From the NCBI RefSeq assembly GCF_014324365.1, contig NZ_QEIG01000011.1, forward strand, positions 1 to 64,000: 64,000 bases of DNA, in the 5' to 3' direction. The position numbers and the translations under genes were made by a program. Under the pieces are notes generated by a model. It worked only from the letters and a program-made list of their open reading frames with translations. It did no database searches and was not told where the DNA came from. Of the stretch, positions 44,838 through 55,436 are shown piece after piece. Numbering within the stretch: position 1 is the first letter of the stretch; every line of letters begins with the position of its first letter. Source of the DNA: Algoriphagus sp. AK58. Its GTDB lineage: Bacteria; Bacteroidota; Bacteroidia; Cytophagales; Cyclobacteriaceae.

Positions 44838-47054
44838 ATGGAACAAGCGCTGATTTACGTAGTCCCTGCGCTGGGACTGGTAGGGCTGCTCGCCATGGCA
44901 GTCAAATCCGCCTGGGTCAACAAGCAGGCCACAGGGGATAAAAACATGGTGGAACTCTCAGGCTATATCGCCGATGGAGCGATGGCCTTTTTGAAGGCAG
45001 AATGGAAAATTCTTGGCTATTTCGCTGTGATCGCAGGCCTTTTGTTGGCTTGGTCAGGTACGATGGTAGAGACATCCAGTCCGGTAATCGCTATTTCCTT
45101 TGTGATCGGGGCCTTTTTCTCTGCGTTGGCAGGTTATATCGGAATGAAGATCGCCACAAAAGCCAATGTGAGAACTACACAGGCAGCGCGAACCAGCTTA
45201 AAACAAGCGCTTAAAGTTTCTTTCACCGGAGGTTCGGTAATGGGTCTTGGTGTAGCAGGATTGGCCGTTTTGGGTCTTGGCGCTTTGTTTATCGTATTTT
45301 ATCAAGTCTATGTGGTGTCTGTAGGAGCAGGAGTGAATGGACTGGAAATGGAGAAAGCCCTGGAAGTACTTGCAGGATTCTCCTTGGGTGCTGAATCCAT
45401 CGCCCTTTTTGCCCGAGTAGGAGGAGGTATTTATACCAAAGCTGCTGACGTGGGTGCTGACCTCGTAGGTAAAGTAGAAGCAGGGATTCCTGAAGACGAC
45501 GTGCGTAACCCTGCCACCATCGCGGACAACGTGGGTGACAACGTCGGTGACGTAGCCGGTATGGGTGCTGACTTGTTTGGTTCCTATGTGGCGACGATTT
45601 TGGCTACCATGGTTTTGGGTCGTGAGATCGTTTCCTTGGATAATTTTGGTGGTATTGCGCCAATTTTGTTGCCCATGGTGTTGGCAGGTTTGGGCATCAT
45701 TTTCTCCATCATGGGGATGGCTTTTGTGACGGTAAAAGATGACAAAGGTGACGTGCAGAAAGCCTTGAACATGGGCAACTGGTCTTCCATTATTTTCACA
45801 GGCATAGCTTCCTACTTTGTAGTAATGTACATGCTTCCTGAGACCTTGTCGATCCGTGGGTATGAGTTCACCAATATGGATGTGTTTTATGCCATTATCC
45901 TAGGTTTGGTCGTCGGTACCTTGATGTCCATCATCACCGAATATTACACTGCCATGGGTAAGCGTCCGGTTCTTTCTATCGTGAAGCAGTCCGGTACAGG
46001 TCATGCGACCAATATTATCGGGGGTCTTTCTGTAGGGATGGAATCTACTGTACTTCCTATCCTAGTATTGGCAGGAGGTATCTATGGTGCGTATGAGTTT
46101 GCCGGTTTGTACGGTGTGGCGATTGCTGCTGCAGGTATGATGGCTACTACTGCGATGCAGTTGGCGATCGATGCCTTCGGACCGATTGCGGATAACGCTG
46201 GTGGTATCGCTGAAATGAGCCAGCTTCCTGAGGAGGTTCGTGGCCGTACCGATATTTTGGATGCCGTAGGTAACACTACAGCTGCTACCGGAAAAGGCTT
46301 TGCGATTGCTTCTGCAGCATTGACTTCCTTGGCGCTTTTTGCGGCTTTCGTAGGTATTGCGGGCATTGATGCAATTGATATTTACAAAGCAGATGTACTT
46401 GCCGGCTTGTTTGTCGGAGGTATGATTCCGTTTATTTTCTCTTCTTTGGCGATTGCGGCGGTAGGTCGTGCAGCTATGGACATGGTCAATGAAGTAAGAC
46501 GTCAGTTCCGCGAGATTCCGGGCATCATGGAGTATAAGGCTAAGCCTGAGTATGAAAAATGCGTGGAGATTTCTACCAAAGCTTCTATCCGTGAGATGAT
46601 CGCTCCGGGTGCAATTGCTTTGATTTCACCTTTGATCGTGGGTTTTGCCTTCGGTCCTGAAGTTCTTGGCGGTATGCTTGCCGGTGTGACGGTATCCGGT
46701 GTGTTAATGGGAATGTTCCAGTCCAATGCCGGTGGTGCATGGGACAATGCCAAGAAGTCTTTCGAAAAAGGCGTGGTAATCAACGGAGAGACTTATTACA
46801 AAAAGTCAGAGCCGCACAAAGCCTCTGTAACCGGTGACACCGTAGGTGATCCATTCAAAGATACTTCTGGTCCTTCGATGAATATTCTGATCAAATTGAT
46901 GTCGATCGTAGCCTTGGTGATTGCTCCTCATATTTCCGAAAAAGACCATTCTGCGGTAGCTGATGCAGACGTGATCAAGAAGGAAGTGAAGAAAGAAATC
47001 AAGATTGTAGACGGTAAAAAGATAGAAACCGAAACGATTACAATTACCAAATAA
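44838..47054 (+). CDS. hppA: membrane-bound ion-translocating pyrophosphatase
   Basis: 738-residue integral membrane protein with about 16 helices that couples pyrophosphate hydrolysis to pumping of H+ and/or Na+. The signature [18 protein letters not shown] and the Mg-PPi ligands in [20 protein letters not shown] are intact. [13 protein letters not shown] has Ala where K+-independent enzymes have Lys, so a K+-dependent enzyme is predicted; several Bacteroidota relatives pump Na+ as well as H+, and ion choice cannot be settled by eye. After the last helix there is an extra Lys/Glu/Thr-rich tail (from about residue 700, [15 protein letters not shown]...) not typical of the family. Single-gene unit with its own promoter and terminator. 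Confidence 0.95.
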   Translation: MEQALIYVVPALGLVGLLAMAVKSAWVNKQATGDKNMVELSGYIADGAMAFLKAEWKILGYFAVIAGLLLAWSGTMVETSSPVIAISFVIGAFFSALAGYIGMKIATKANVRTTQAARTSLKQALKVSFTGGSVMGLGVAGLAVLGLGALFIVFYQVYVVSVGAGVNGLEMEKALEVLAGFSLGAESIALFARVGGGIYTKAADVGADLVGKVEAGIPEDDVRNPATIADNVGDNVGDVAGMGADLFGSYVATILATMVLGREIVSLDNFGGIAPILLPMVLAGLGIIFSIMGMAFVTVKDDKGDVQKALNMGNWSSIIFTGIASYFVVMYMLPETLSIRGYEFTNMDVFYAIILGLVVGTLMSIITEYYTAMGKRPVLSIVKQSGTGHATNIIGGLSVGMESTVLPILVLAGGIYGAYEFAGLYGVAIAAAGMMATTAMQLAIDAFGPIADNAGGIAEMSQLPEEVRGRTDILDAVGNTTAATGKGFAIASAALTSLALFAAFVGIAGIDAIDIYKADVLAGLFVGGMIPFIFSSLAIAAVGRAAMDMVNEVRRQFREIPGIMEYKAKPEYEKCVEISTKASIREMIAPGAIALISPLIVGFAFGPEVLGGMLAGVTVSGVLMGMFQSNAGGAWDNAKKSFEKGVVINGETYYKKSEPHKASVTGDTVGDPFKDTSGPSMNILIKLMSIVALVIAPHISEKDHSAVADADVIKKEVKKEIKIVDGKKIETETITITK

Positions 47055-47074
47055 TCAACCCTTCAACTCTTACT

Positions 47075-47107
47075 AAAAGCCATTCAGAATTTCTGGATGG
47101 CTTTTTT
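47075..47107 (+). terminator. intrinsic terminator after the pyrophosphatase gene
   Basis: AAAAGCCATTCAGA and TCTGGATGGCTTTT pair with one wobble around a three-base loop and are followed by further T residues. It starts about 20 bp after the stop codon. Confidence 0.85.
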
Positions 47108-47328
47108 GTTGAAGAATATTACAAAATAAGGCAAATTTTTGGTTTTAGGATTGAAGATCAATTTGATGCGATTCCCTCTTCATGGGGGAATTGCCCAATT
47201 TGGAACTTCAATCTGGACAGACTAAGATGAAATTTTACTCATGAGAGTTTACAGGTCTTTTTATTCTTTCAAGGATCTAAGTAGAGCCAAGATTTTTAAC
47301 TTAGATTTCCTCTTTTCCAGTACCCCAA

Positions 47329-47718
47329 ATGCTTCAACTTTCTGCACTCCACCACATCGCCATCATTTGCTCGGACTATGAGCGATCCAAAAACTTTTAC
47401 ACTGAAATCCTCGGATTCCAACCGATTCAGGAAGTATATCGTGCCGAAAGGCAATCGTACAAGTTGGACTTGGCGCTTAATGGAACCTATCTGATCGAAC
47501 TCTTTTCTTTCCCAAATCCACCCCAAAGAGTCTCCCGACCGGAAGCCTGTGGCCTCCGGCATTTGGCTTTTGCCGTAGAGGATATCCAAAAGGAAGCACA
47601 AACTTTGGCTAACTTGGGAATTCTGGCCGAACCTATCCGGGTGGATGAGTATACAGGAAAGAAATTCACCTTTTTCTCAGATCCGGATGACTTGCCTATC
47701 GAACTTTATCAATACTGA
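47329..47718 (+). CDS. VOC-family (glyoxalase I-like) metalloprotein
   Basis: 129 residues made of two beta-alpha-beta-beta-beta modules of the vicinal-oxygen-chelate fold. Likely metal ligands are His in LHHIAII (about 8-14), Glu in YLIELFSF, His in GLRHLAFAV and Glu in DLPIELYQY. The overall sequence is closest in feel to the YaeR/GloA2 subgroup of uncharacterised small VOC proteins. No signal peptide. Three bases separate it from the DUF1801 gene, which in turn overlaps the DUF1835 gene, so the three form one transcription unit. The substrate is unknown. Confidence 0.88.
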   Translation: MLQLSALHHIAIICSDYERSKNFYTEILGFQPIQEVYRAERQSYKLDLALNGTYLIELFSFPNPPQRVSRPEACGLRHLAFAVEDIQKEAQTLANLGILAEPIRVDEYTGKKFTFFSDPDDLPIELYQY

Positions 47719-47720
47719 CC

Positions 47721-48146
47721 ATGGCTGATAATAAAACCCAACCCACAAACGCTTCAGTAGATGCTTTTCTTGAAGCCACTCCATCCCCAAAAATGAAGGA
47801 AGATGCGTTCAAGTTGAAAAGAATCATGGAAGAAGTGACCGGAGAAAAAGCGGTGATGTGGGGAGATTCGATTGTGGGTTTTGGGAAATATAAGTACCAC
47901 TACGAAAGCGGAAGAAAAGGCGAATTCCTCATCGCCGGATTTGCTCCCCGAAAGGCCGCGCTTTCGCTTTACCTCATGGGATGCATGGAAACCAAGTTTG
48001 AGGACCTTTTTGCTCAACTCGGCAAACACAAGACAGGGGCTTCCTGCGTCTACATTAACAAGCTTTCGGATGTGAATGAAACGGTCCTCCGTGAACTCAT
48101 CAAACAATCCTACCAATTCATGAAAACCAAGTATCCAACTGCATGA
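47721..48146 (+). CDS. DUF1801 domain protein
   Basis: 141 residues. VDAFLEATPSPKMKEDAFKL at the start, VMWGDSIVGFGKYKYHYESG, and GASCVYINKLSDVNETVLRE match the YdhG/DUF1801 family of small soluble proteins with an alpha/beta fold. No catalytic function has been assigned to the family as far as I know. Middle gene of a three-gene unit: it begins just after the VOC gene and its last four bases (ATGA) include the start of the DUF1835 gene, so the two are translationally coupled. Confidence 0.88.
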   Translation: MADNKTQPTNASVDAFLEATPSPKMKEDAFKLKRIMEEVTGEKAVMWGDSIVGFGKYKYHYESGRKGEFLIAGFAPRKAALSLYLMGCMETKFEDLFAQLGKHKTGASCVYINKLSDVNETVLRELIKQSYQFMKTKYPTA

Positions 48147-48886
48147 TCTATCATATTCTAAACGGAGACGAGTTAGCTTTCAAACTTCCTGATGCTATCC
48201 CGGGAGAGCGGATTGTTTTTAGAGAATGTCTGATCGAAGGGCCTGTGAATGCCAATACAGGAGAAGAATTCTGGAAAAATAGAGAAGACTATCTATCGGC
48301 AACTTACCCTGATCAACAGCAAGTGATTTACCAAACACAGGTAAGAGATGAGATTCTGAAAATCAAATCAATTACATCTGAAGACCAAATTTATTGCTGG
48401 TTTGAAGAGGATCTGTTTTGTCAGGTCAATCTTTGGTTTGTATTGAACTATCTCAAAACCCATCCTTCAGAGGTGTTTTTGGTGCTTCCTTATCCGGATT
48501 CTCCCTATCATTTTTCCACCCTACCTCCTAAGGAATTGGAAAATGCATTTTATCATAAAGCTCATTCTCTTTCTCCACGCGAAAGAGAAGTATTAGGCGA
48601 ATTATGGACTCATTTTCAAAAAGAGGAGGTGTTGGAGGCCACTCAAATTGCTCAAAAATTCATAGAGCGATTCCCTTTTATACTCCCTGCGGTAAATGCT
48701 TGGAGAGATATGATGCCCATTGGGGATTATGAGGGGAAGCCCAAAGAGACACTCAAGCAGATCAATATCTCCTTCCAAGCCATGGATTTTAGCTTGATTT
48801 TCCGGGAATTTCAAAAACAGCTTCCTGAATACGGCTTCAGCGATAGGCAGGTGAAAAGGATGTGTCTAGAGCTGGGAATTATATGA
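48143..48886 (+). CDS. DUF1835 domain protein
   Basis: 247 residues. The N-terminal MIYHILNGDELAFKL, VFRECLIEGPV and later CWFEEDLFCQVNLWFVLNYL are characteristic of DUF1835, usually paired with a C-terminal helical part as here (about 150-247, including LSPREREVLGELWTHFQ). Soluble, no signal peptide. No biochemical function is established for the family. It overlaps the DUF1801 gene by four bases and ends the three-gene group. The family call is by recognisable motifs only. Confidence 0.8.
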   Translation: MIYHILNGDELAFKLPDAIPGERIVFRECLIEGPVNANTGEEFWKNREDYLSATYPDQQQVIYQTQVRDEILKIKSITSEDQIYCWFEEDLFCQVNLWFVLNYLKTHPSEVFLVLPYPDSPYHFSTLPPKELENAFYHKAHSLSPREREVLGELWTHFQKEEVLEATQIAQKFIERFPFILPAVNAWRDMMPIGDYEGKPKETLKQINISFQAMDFSLIFREFQKQLPEYGFSDRQVKRMCLELGII

Positions 48887-49004
48887 TTTTAAAAGCGTTG
48901 TGTATTGAATATTGCGGAGAAAACCGATAAGATTTTGGAGCTTTAAATCGCAAACCGTTGGTTTTGGTTTTTTGCAGCTAACCTTTTCATTTTAACTTCA
49001 CCTC

Positions 49005-49979
49005 ATGCGCTGGTCCATTGACTTTCCCATTCACGAATCGCCTTTTCCCATCTCTCATCGGAGTAAAATCCTCAGCATGGGCTCCTGCTTTGCACAGACG
49101 ATCGGGCAAAAGATGAAAAACGCCAAGTTTGACGTCTTAGTCAATCCCTTCGGCACACTCTTTCATCCCCTCAATCTGGCTGATTTGCTGGATCATGCCT
49201 TATTTCAGGATCCATTGGATCAGGAAGGGATGTTGGAACGAGACGGGCTATTTCTTCACTATTCTACCCATTCGGATATAGCAGGTAAGTCTCCCGAAGA
49301 ACTCACCGAAATTTATTCTCAAAAGCTTAGGCTGACCCGATCTTACCTCGAACAGGGAACGCACTTGATTCTGACCTTGGGTACGGCCTGGATTTATGTG
49401 CATGAGACTTTCGGGCGGGTTGCCAATTGCCACAAGCAGCCACAAAAAATGTTTGAGAAAAGGCTGTTGAGCTTGGAAGAAATGGAAATGGGACTTTGGT
49501 CTGTGCTCGATAATTTCTCCCGTGCTTTTCCCAATCTGAAAATTATCCTTACCCTCAGTCCGGTGCGACATATCAAAGATGGAGTAGCTGAAAACCAGTT
49601 AAGCAAAAGCCTCCTGCGCGTGCTTTGCGCCAATCTGGAGCAGAGAATCAGTTCGGTTAGCTACTTTCCAGCTTATGAAATCATCATGGACGAGCTCCGG
49701 GATTACCGCTTCTACAAGTCTGACCTGATTCATCCTTCCGAAGAGGCAGAAGACTATATCTGGCAAAAGTGGCAACAGGCTATTTTCCCAGTGTCTACCC
49801 GCGAAAAAGTATCCGAAATCCAAAAAGTCCTAGCTGAGCTCACCCATCGCCAATTCAATCCCGACACCGAAGCCCACCGAAAATTTCTCCAAAACTTACT
49901 CGTCAAGGTGGAACGATTGAATAAAGAATTTGATTTTTCAAGGGAACTTGCTGAAGTGGAGAGTCGAATTAAACGATAG
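49005..49979 (+). CDS. GSCFA family protein
   Basis: 324 residues named after the motif present at residues 26-30 (GSCFA, within SMGSCFAQTIGQKM). This is an SGNH/GDSL-like fold whose Ser or Cys in that block is a possible nucleophile. LTLSPVRHIKDG and SDLIHPSEEAEDYIW further along fit the usual family blocks, with the SDLIHPS segment supplying the Asp and His of an SGNH-type triad. No signal peptide. The natural substrate is unknown. A single gene with low-complexity intergenic DNA after it. Confidence 0.88.
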   Translation: MRWSIDFPIHESPFPISHRSKILSMGSCFAQTIGQKMKNAKFDVLVNPFGTLFHPLNLADLLDHALFQDPLDQEGMLERDGLFLHYSTHSDIAGKSPEELTEIYSQKLRLTRSYLEQGTHLILTLGTAWIYVHETFGRVANCHKQPQKMFEKRLLSLEEMEMGLWSVLDNFSRAFPNLKIILTLSPVRHIKDGVAENQLSKSLLRVLCANLEQRISSVSYFPAYEIIMDELRDYRFYKSDLIHPSEEAEDYIWQKWQQAIFPVSTREKVSEIQKVLAELTHRQFNPDTEAHRKFLQNLLVKVERLNKEFDFSRELAEVESRIKR

Positions 49980-49982
49980 ATG

Positions 49983-50166
49983 CAAGAATCAAGACACAAG
50001 ACGCTAGACTTCAGATTGAAGAAAATACACAAGACTTGAAACTTAGGTGTCCTGGTAACATCGACAACGCGAAGTGATAACTGGACAACTTAAACAATCC
50101 CCACAACCCGATAACTTGACAACCAGATAACTCGACAACGCGAAGCTGACAACTCGACAACCTCCA
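49983..50166. repeat. low-complexity degenerate tandem repeats
   Basis: First an AAGACACAAGAC-like stretch (about 49990-50037), then repeated variants of GATAACTCGACAAC: TAACATCGACAAC, GATAACTGGACAAC, GATAACTTGACAAC, GATAACTCGACAAC and TGACAACTCGACAAC (about 50055-50162), with CGCGAAG appearing twice (50067-50074 and 50138-50145). It fills the gap between the GSCFA and DUF255 genes. No gene, promoter or hairpin is evident. Confidence 0.7.
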
Positions 50167-50194
50167 AGCTCCCTAACTCCCATACCTCTCACCC

Positions 50195-52219
50195 ATGAAC
50201 CGCCTCATCCATTCCCAAAGTCCCTATCTTCTCCAGCATGCGCACAATCCCGTGGATTGGTATCCTTGGGGCCCTGAGGCGCTGCGAAAAGCTGAAGTGG
50301 AAAACAAGCCGATTTTGGTTTCGATCGGGTATTCGGCTTGCCATTGGTGTCACGTGATGGAGCGGGAGAGTTTTGAGGATCCCGTGACGGCCGACTTGAT
50401 GAACGAGCACTTTGTCTGCATCAAGATTGATCGAGAAGAGCGTCCCGATATCGACAACATCTACATGGATGCCGTGCAGGCGATGGGGATTCACGGAGGC
50501 TGGCCACTTAATGTCTTCCTGATGCCCAACCAAAAGCCATTTTACGGAGGTACCTATTTTCCCAATCTGAAGTGGAAACAACTCCTCGCCAACATCGCCG
50601 ATGCCTTTGCCAAGCATGAGGATCAGTTGGCCGAGAGTGCAGAGGGCTTTGGGAGAAGTCTCAGTCGGAAAGAAACGGAGAAATACGGGATTTCAGCAGG
50701 TGAATCTGAGCTCGATCTGGACGAATTGGTGGAGATCATTACCAAGCTTTCTTCCCAGTTTGATCCCGAGTGGGGAGGCATGAACCGCATTCCAAAATTC
50801 CCCATGCCGGCGATTTGGCTGTTTGTCTTGGACTATGCGGTTCTTTCAAAAAATGAATCCCTCAAGGAAAAGGTCTTTTTCACCCTGAAAAAAATCGGAA
50901 TGGGAGGCATCTACGATCACCTGCGTGGAGGTTTTGCTCGCTATTCAGTCGACGGAGAATGGTTTGCTCCGCATTTTGAGAAAATGGGCTACGACAATGG
51001 ACAACTGCTCGAGCTCTATGCCAAAGCGTACCAAGCCAGCGGAGATGCCTTTTTTCTCGAAAAAGTAACCGAAACCAACGAATGGCTGAAAGCCGAAATG
51101 CTTCAGGAAGAAGGCGGTTTTCATTCCGCCCAAGATGCCGACAGTGAAGGGGTGGAGGGGAAATTTTACACCTGGACTTATTCCGAATTGCAATCTTTGG
51201 TCGCCGAAGAGCTCCCTTGGCTGAGCAAACTCTATAACCTCAAGCCCAACGGCAACTGGGAAGATGGGGTGAATATTCTTTTTCAAACCCGGTCTTATGA
51301 AGAGATTGCTGCTGAGTTTGGGATGGAGGAAAACGAGTTGAAGGAGAAGCTTAGGATAGTTAAATCCAAGCTCCTGGAAGTACGGAATCAGCGGATATTT
51401 CCAGGGAAGGACGATAAAATCCTGGCGGGTTGGAACGGTCTTCTCGATGCGGGTTTGATTCAGGCATTTTATGCTACGGGAGATTCGGGTTTATTGGAGT
51501 TAGCCTTGGCAAACCTCCGGTTTGTTCAGGAAAAAATGGTGGTAAATTGCATTTTGCATCGCTCCTACAAAAACGGTCAAGCTTATACCCCGGCATTTTT
51601 GGAAGATTATGCCGCCTTGATCAAAGCCAACCTGATGGCTTTTGAGGCCAGTGGTGAGAGGGAGTTATTGGAAGTGGCCCAGCGGTTTGCGGATTTCTGT
51701 CTGGATCAGTTTTACGATGAGAGTGATGGCTTTTTCTTCTTCAATAATCCTAAAGCCGAAAAGCTGATTGCCAACAAAAAGGAACTCTTTGACAATGTGA
51801 TTCCGGCTTCCAATTCGATTTTGGCCCGGGCATTTCATCGACTTTCCCTTTTGACGTACGAAGAAAAGTATGGCCAAATCGCCCAAAAAATGCTGGGAGG
51901 AATGAAGGAACTGATACTCAAAGAACCTGGGTTCCTTTGTAATTGGGCCAATTTCTATCTGGAAAGTTTTGTGCCCACTGCCGAAATCGCCATCGTCGGG
52001 AAGGGTGCAAAAGCAAAAGCCATGGAACTTCAGCAGCGATTTTCACCCAATCTGGTCCTGGCTTGGTCCGAAACTCCGACAGAAAACGTCCCGATTCTTT
52101 TGGGAAAAACCGCCGATCCGACAGGAAATGCCTTAATTTACGTCTGCTTCGATCGCGCTTGCCGCAGGCCGGTAGGTTCGGTGGAAGAAGCTTTGGCTCA
52201 ACTCCCTCATTTATCCTGA
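50195..52219 (+). CDS. DUF255 thioredoxin-domain protein (YyaL/SSP411 family)
   Basis: 674-residue cytoplasmic protein. The N-terminal thioredoxin-like DUF255 domain (about 1-165) begins with [20 protein letters not shown] and carries the CHWC pair (Cys49, Cys52); [20 protein letters not shown] completes the family signature. The rest (about 190-674) is an alpha/alpha-barrel like those of N-acylglucosamine epimerases and glycosidases, including [20 protein letters not shown] and [17 protein letters not shown]. Found in bacteria to mammals; enzymatic role unsettled. PriA starts four bases after its stop, suggesting one transcript. Confidence 0.93.
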   Translation: MNRLIHSQSPYLLQHAHNPVDWYPWGPEALRKAEVENKPILVSIGYSACHWCHVMERESFEDPVTADLMNEHFVCIKIDREERPDIDNIYMDAVQAMGIHGGWPLNVFLMPNQKPFYGGTYFPNLKWKQLLANIADAFAKHEDQLAESAEGFGRSLSRKETEKYGISAGESELDLDELVEIITKLSSQFDPEWGGMNRIPKFPMPAIWLFVLDYAVLSKNESLKEKVFFTLKKIGMGGIYDHLRGGFARYSVDGEWFAPHFEKMGYDNGQLLELYAKAYQASGDAFFLEKVTETNEWLKAEMLQEEGGFHSAQDADSEGVEGKFYTWTYSELQSLVAEELPWLSKLYNLKPNGNWEDGVNILFQTRSYEEIAAEFGMEENELKEKLRIVKSKLLEVRNQRIFPGKDDKILAGWNGLLDAGLIQAFYATGDSGLLELALANLRFVQEKMVVNCILHRSYKNGQAYTPAFLEDYAALIKANLMAFEASGERELLEVAQRFADFCLDQFYDESDGFFFFNNPKAEKLIANKKELFDNVIPASNSILARAFHRLSLLTYEEKYGQIAQKMLGGMKELILKEPGFLCNWANFYLESFVPTAEIAIVGKGAKAKAMELQQRFSPNLVLAWSETPTENVPILLGKTADPTGNALIYVCFDRACRRPVGSVEEALAQLPHLS

Positions 52220-52223
52220 TTTA

Positions 52224-54743
52224 GTGGAATCTCTGTTTGCGGACCATGATTTTTTGGACAAATCCAGCGGAAACAACTTCGCGGATATCATCCTACCCGT
52301 GCCGATTCCGCGGATGTTTACTTATAAAATCCCCAAAAATCTCCAGCCCCAGATTCAGATCGGACTGAGGGTGATTGTGCAGTTTGGGAAGAAAAAAGTG
52401 CTCACCGGTATCATTGGCAAGGTGCACAATAAGCCCCCTCAGGCCTATGAAGCCAAGCCGATCCTGGATATCTTGGATCATCAGCCAAGTGTGAATCCAC
52501 TCCAAATTCGTTTTTGGGTGTGGATGGCAGAGTACTATTTTTGCCATATCGGGGAGGTGATGTTTGCCGCTTTTCCTTCGGGTTTAAGACTATCTTCGGA
52601 AAGTAAAATTCAGCTCAATCCCAATTTTGATGCGGAAATGAGCAAGTATCCTCTCGATGTACGGGAAGAGAAAATCCTGGAAGCACTGGAGAAAAAAGAC
52701 GAACTCAGTTATGAGGATTGCGAGCAGATTTTAGGAGTGAAGACCATTCACCCTATTCTGAAAAGTTTGGTGGCCAAGGAAGCCATCCTGATTTTTGAAA
52801 AAGTACAGGAAAAGTACACTCCGAAAGTAGAAACGAGGGTTCGCCTTCATCCCAACATTGTGGCTAGCAAAGCTGCCCTGGAAGCGGTGTTTGAAGCAGT
52901 CCAAGGAAAGCCGAAACAGGAATCCATTCTGTTGAAATTTCTTCGGGATGTTCCTGTTTTTCAGCGACCCCAACTCAATGAAAAAGGGGTAGATAAAGCC
53001 ACACTCCTTGAAGAAGGAGACTCTGAAAGTTCGCTCAAGACCCTGATCAAAAACGGAGTGTTTGAGACCTTCAAGCACGTGGTCAATCGCATCGAAGAGG
53101 AGGCCGCCGAGCGGGAAGCTTCCCCACTTTCTTCAACCCAGCAGGCTGCTTTCGAAGAAATCAAAACCCACTTTGAGGCCAAACAAACCGTGCTTTTGCA
53201 CGGAGTGACAGGATCAGGCAAAACCGAAATCTACATCAAGCTGATTCAGGAAGTCTTGGAAAGCGGTTCGCAGGTACTTTTGCTTTTGCCGGAAATCGCC
53301 CTTACCACCCAAATCGTGGGAAGGCTGAAGCAGGTTTTTGGTTCACAGATGGGTGTGTACCATTCCAAATACTCCGACAATGAGCGGGTGGAAGTCTGGA
53401 ATGGGGTGCTCAGCGGACGGTTTTCCTTTGTGGTGGGCGTGCGTTCTTCAATTTTCCTTCCTTTCGACAGTTTGGGTTTGGTGATCGTGGATGAGGAGCA
53501 CGAACCGAGCTTCAAGCAGTTTGATCCGGCACCGCGCTTCCATGCCCGGGATGCGGCCATTATGTTGGCTTATTTTCATCAGGCCAGGACACTGTTGGGT
53601 TCTGCAACCCCATCCTTTGAATCCTACTTCAATGCCACCCAAGGCAAATACGGTTACGTGGAAATCACGCATCGCTTTGGAGATGCCAGTTTGCCGGAAT
53701 ATCATTTAGCCCATATTTCCGCAGATCGGAAAAAGAACCTGCTCAAATTAGACTCGACTCGACTGCTCAGGGAGAAAATTCAACATGCGCTGGAAAACCA
53801 GCAGCAGGTAATCATTTTCCAAAACCGTCGTGGTTACTCGCCTTATGTACAGTGCGAGGATTGCAGCTGGACCGGGCAGTGTGTGCAGTGTGATGTGAGT
53901 TTGACCTACCATCAGTTTGCCGAAGAGCTGCGCTGCCATTACTGCGGCTACAAAGAAAAGATTCCCCAAGCCTGTCCGGCTTGTGGGAGTTCTCAGCTTA
54001 CCACTCAAGGCATGGGTACCGAGCGGATCGAAGAGTCTTTGAGTTTGCTTTTTCCCGAAGCCCGATTGGGTCGGATGGATTTGGATACTACACGCAACAA
54101 GTATGGCTATCAGCGCTTGTTGGATGAGTTTGCCGCAGGCCAGATTGACATTTTGGTGGGTACGCAGATGATTACCAAAGGACTGGACTTTGGCAAAGTG
54201 ACCGTGGTGGGGATTTGGGATGGTGACCGGATTTTGAACTTCCCGGATTTCAGGGCAGGGGAAAGGGCTTATCAGCAGATTACCCAAGTAGCCGGTCGCG
54301 CAGGACGAAGAGACATCCAAGGGCAGGTGGTCATCCAAACCCGAAATCCTGAAAATGATCTTTTTGAGAAAGTGATCAGGGGCGATTATTTTGAGTTTTT
54401 CCGACAGGAGATGATCGATCGGAAAAAATACTATTACCCACCCTTTGTCAAGCTGGTCAAAATCACTACCCGTCATGCAGACGCCAAGATAGCCCAGAAA
54501 GCCGCCCATGCGCTGCATCATCAGATGGCGAATATCGCCGTGAAAAAGATCGTCCTGGGACCCGAAAAAGGAATCATCGCCCGAATCAAAAACCAATACC
54601 AGTTTGAGTCATTGATTAAGCTCGATAAGCAGGGAAATACCCAAGCCGTCTTCAAAGAAAGTCTGGCAAAAATCATCGAAGAGCTCCAATCCGTTCCCGA
54701 ATTCCGATCCGTGAGGTGGATGGTGGATGTGGATCCGAGTTAA
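52224..54743 (+). CDS. priA: primosomal protein N' (replication restart helicase PriA)
   Basis: 839 residues. Superfamily 2 DNA helicase that recognises stalled forks and reloads DnaB. The N-terminal DNA-binding domain starts FADIILPVPIPRMFTYKIP. Walker A is GVTGSGKTEIY, motif II DEEH in VIVDEEHEPSFKQF, and later motifs include QMITKGLDFGKV and QVAGRAGR. The zinc-binding insertion has CEDCSWTGQCVQCDVS, CHYCGYKE and CPACGS, giving eight cysteines for two zinc sites. The start is GTG (52224), four bases after the DUF255 stop; no ATG precedes the conserved region. Length is typical for Bacteroidota PriA. Confidence 0.96.
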   Translation: MESLFADHDFLDKSSGNNFADIILPVPIPRMFTYKIPKNLQPQIQIGLRVIVQFGKKKVLTGIIGKVHNKPPQAYEAKPILDILDHQPSVNPLQIRFWVWMAEYYFCHIGEVMFAAFPSGLRLSSESKIQLNPNFDAEMSKYPLDVREEKILEALEKKDELSYEDCEQILGVKTIHPILKSLVAKEAILIFEKVQEKYTPKVETRVRLHPNIVASKAALEAVFEAVQGKPKQESILLKFLRDVPVFQRPQLNEKGVDKATLLEEGDSESSLKTLIKNGVFETFKHVVNRIEEEAAEREASPLSSTQQAAFEEIKTHFEAKQTVLLHGVTGSGKTEIYIKLIQEVLESGSQVLLLLPEIALTTQIVGRLKQVFGSQMGVYHSKYSDNERVEVWNGVLSGRFSFVVGVRSSIFLPFDSLGLVIVDEEHEPSFKQFDPAPRFHARDAAIMLAYFHQARTLLGSATPSFESYFNATQGKYGYVEITHRFGDASLPEYHLAHISADRKKNLLKLDSTRLLREKIQHALENQQQVIIFQNRRGYSPYVQCEDCSWTGQCVQCDVSLTYHQFAEELRCHYCGYKEKIPQACPACGSSQLTTQGMGTERIEESLSLLFPEARLGRMDLDTTRNKYGYQRLLDEFAAGQIDILVGTQMITKGLDFGKVTVVGIWDGDRILNFPDFRAGERAYQQITQVAGRAGRRDIQGQVVIQTRNPENDLFEKVIRGDYFEFFRQEMIDRKKYYYPPFVKLVKITTRHADAKIAQKAAHALHHQMANIAVKKIVLGPEKGIIARIKNQYQFESLIKLDKQGNTQAVFKESLAKIIEELQSVPEFRSVRWMVDVDPS

Positions 54744-54887
54744 TTTTTTATGCACTTGTAGCGTATCTTTAATTCTATCCGTTTTAAACTTGATTAGAGA
54801 GAAGCATGCTGAATTGCGAAGCTTGGCCAAAGCGGCTTTTCCTTAAATCCAAAGTAAAAATTCAGTTCTGAATAATACACCTTAGCG

Positions 54888-55436
54888 TTGACCCTATCTG
54901 ACGAAGAGTTGATCGACGGTTGCAAACGTCGGTCAAGGAAGCACGAAGAGTTTTTTTTCAAAAAATACTATGGCTATGTCATGGGGATCAGTATGTCTTA
55001 TTCCAAAAGCAGGGATTTGGCACAGGAAATCACCCATGACGCATTTTTAAAGTTTTTCGATTCAGTCAAAAAGCTGGAAGATACCCCTTCCGTCAAGCCT
55101 TGGCTGAGAAGAATCACTGTCAATACCGCCATTGATTATTATCGCCGACATCGAAAGTTTCAAAATCATGAGGAAGCCACCGGGGAAACTCCGGTCTTCG
55201 ATGCCGAATACGCCCCTGATCAGTTGGCGTATGAGGAGATTTTGAAACTGCTTTACCAGCTGCCTGAAGATCATCAGCTGGTATTTAACCTCTACGAGGT
55301 GGAGGGTTACAGTCATAAAGAGGTTGCCGAACGGCTGGAAATCACCGAGAGCTCCTCGAGAGTTTATCTGACAAGGGCTAAAAACAAGCTCCGTCAGTTG
55401 ATACACATTCATTTCAAAGAATATGCAGGAAGATAA
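54888..55436 (+). CDS. ECF RNA polymerase sigma factor
   Basis: 182 residues. Sigma region 2 (about 22-90) includes YYGYVMGISMSYSKSRDLAQ, HDAFLKFFDSV and PWLRRITVNTAIDYYRRHRK. Region 4 (about 125-175) has LPEDHQLVFNLYEVEGYSHK and the helix-turn-helix VAERLEITESSSRVYLTRAK. No sigma-1/3 regions, as expected for the ECF group. The likely start is TTG at 54888, the first initiation codon before region 2; none was better. Its end overlaps the next gene by 14 bases. That gene encodes a membrane protein with a cytoplasmic N terminus, probably its anti-sigma factor, so the sigma factor is likely held inactive until an envelope signal is sensed. Confidence 0.93.
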   Translation: MTLSDEELIDGCKRRSRKHEEFFFKKYYGYVMGISMSYSKSRDLAQEITHDAFLKFFDSVKKLEDTPSVKPWLRRITVNTAIDYYRRHRKFQNHEEATGETPVFDAEYAPDQLAYEEILKLLYQLPEDHQLVFNLYEVEGYSHKEVAERLEITESSSRVYLTRAKNKLRQLIHIHFKEYAGR

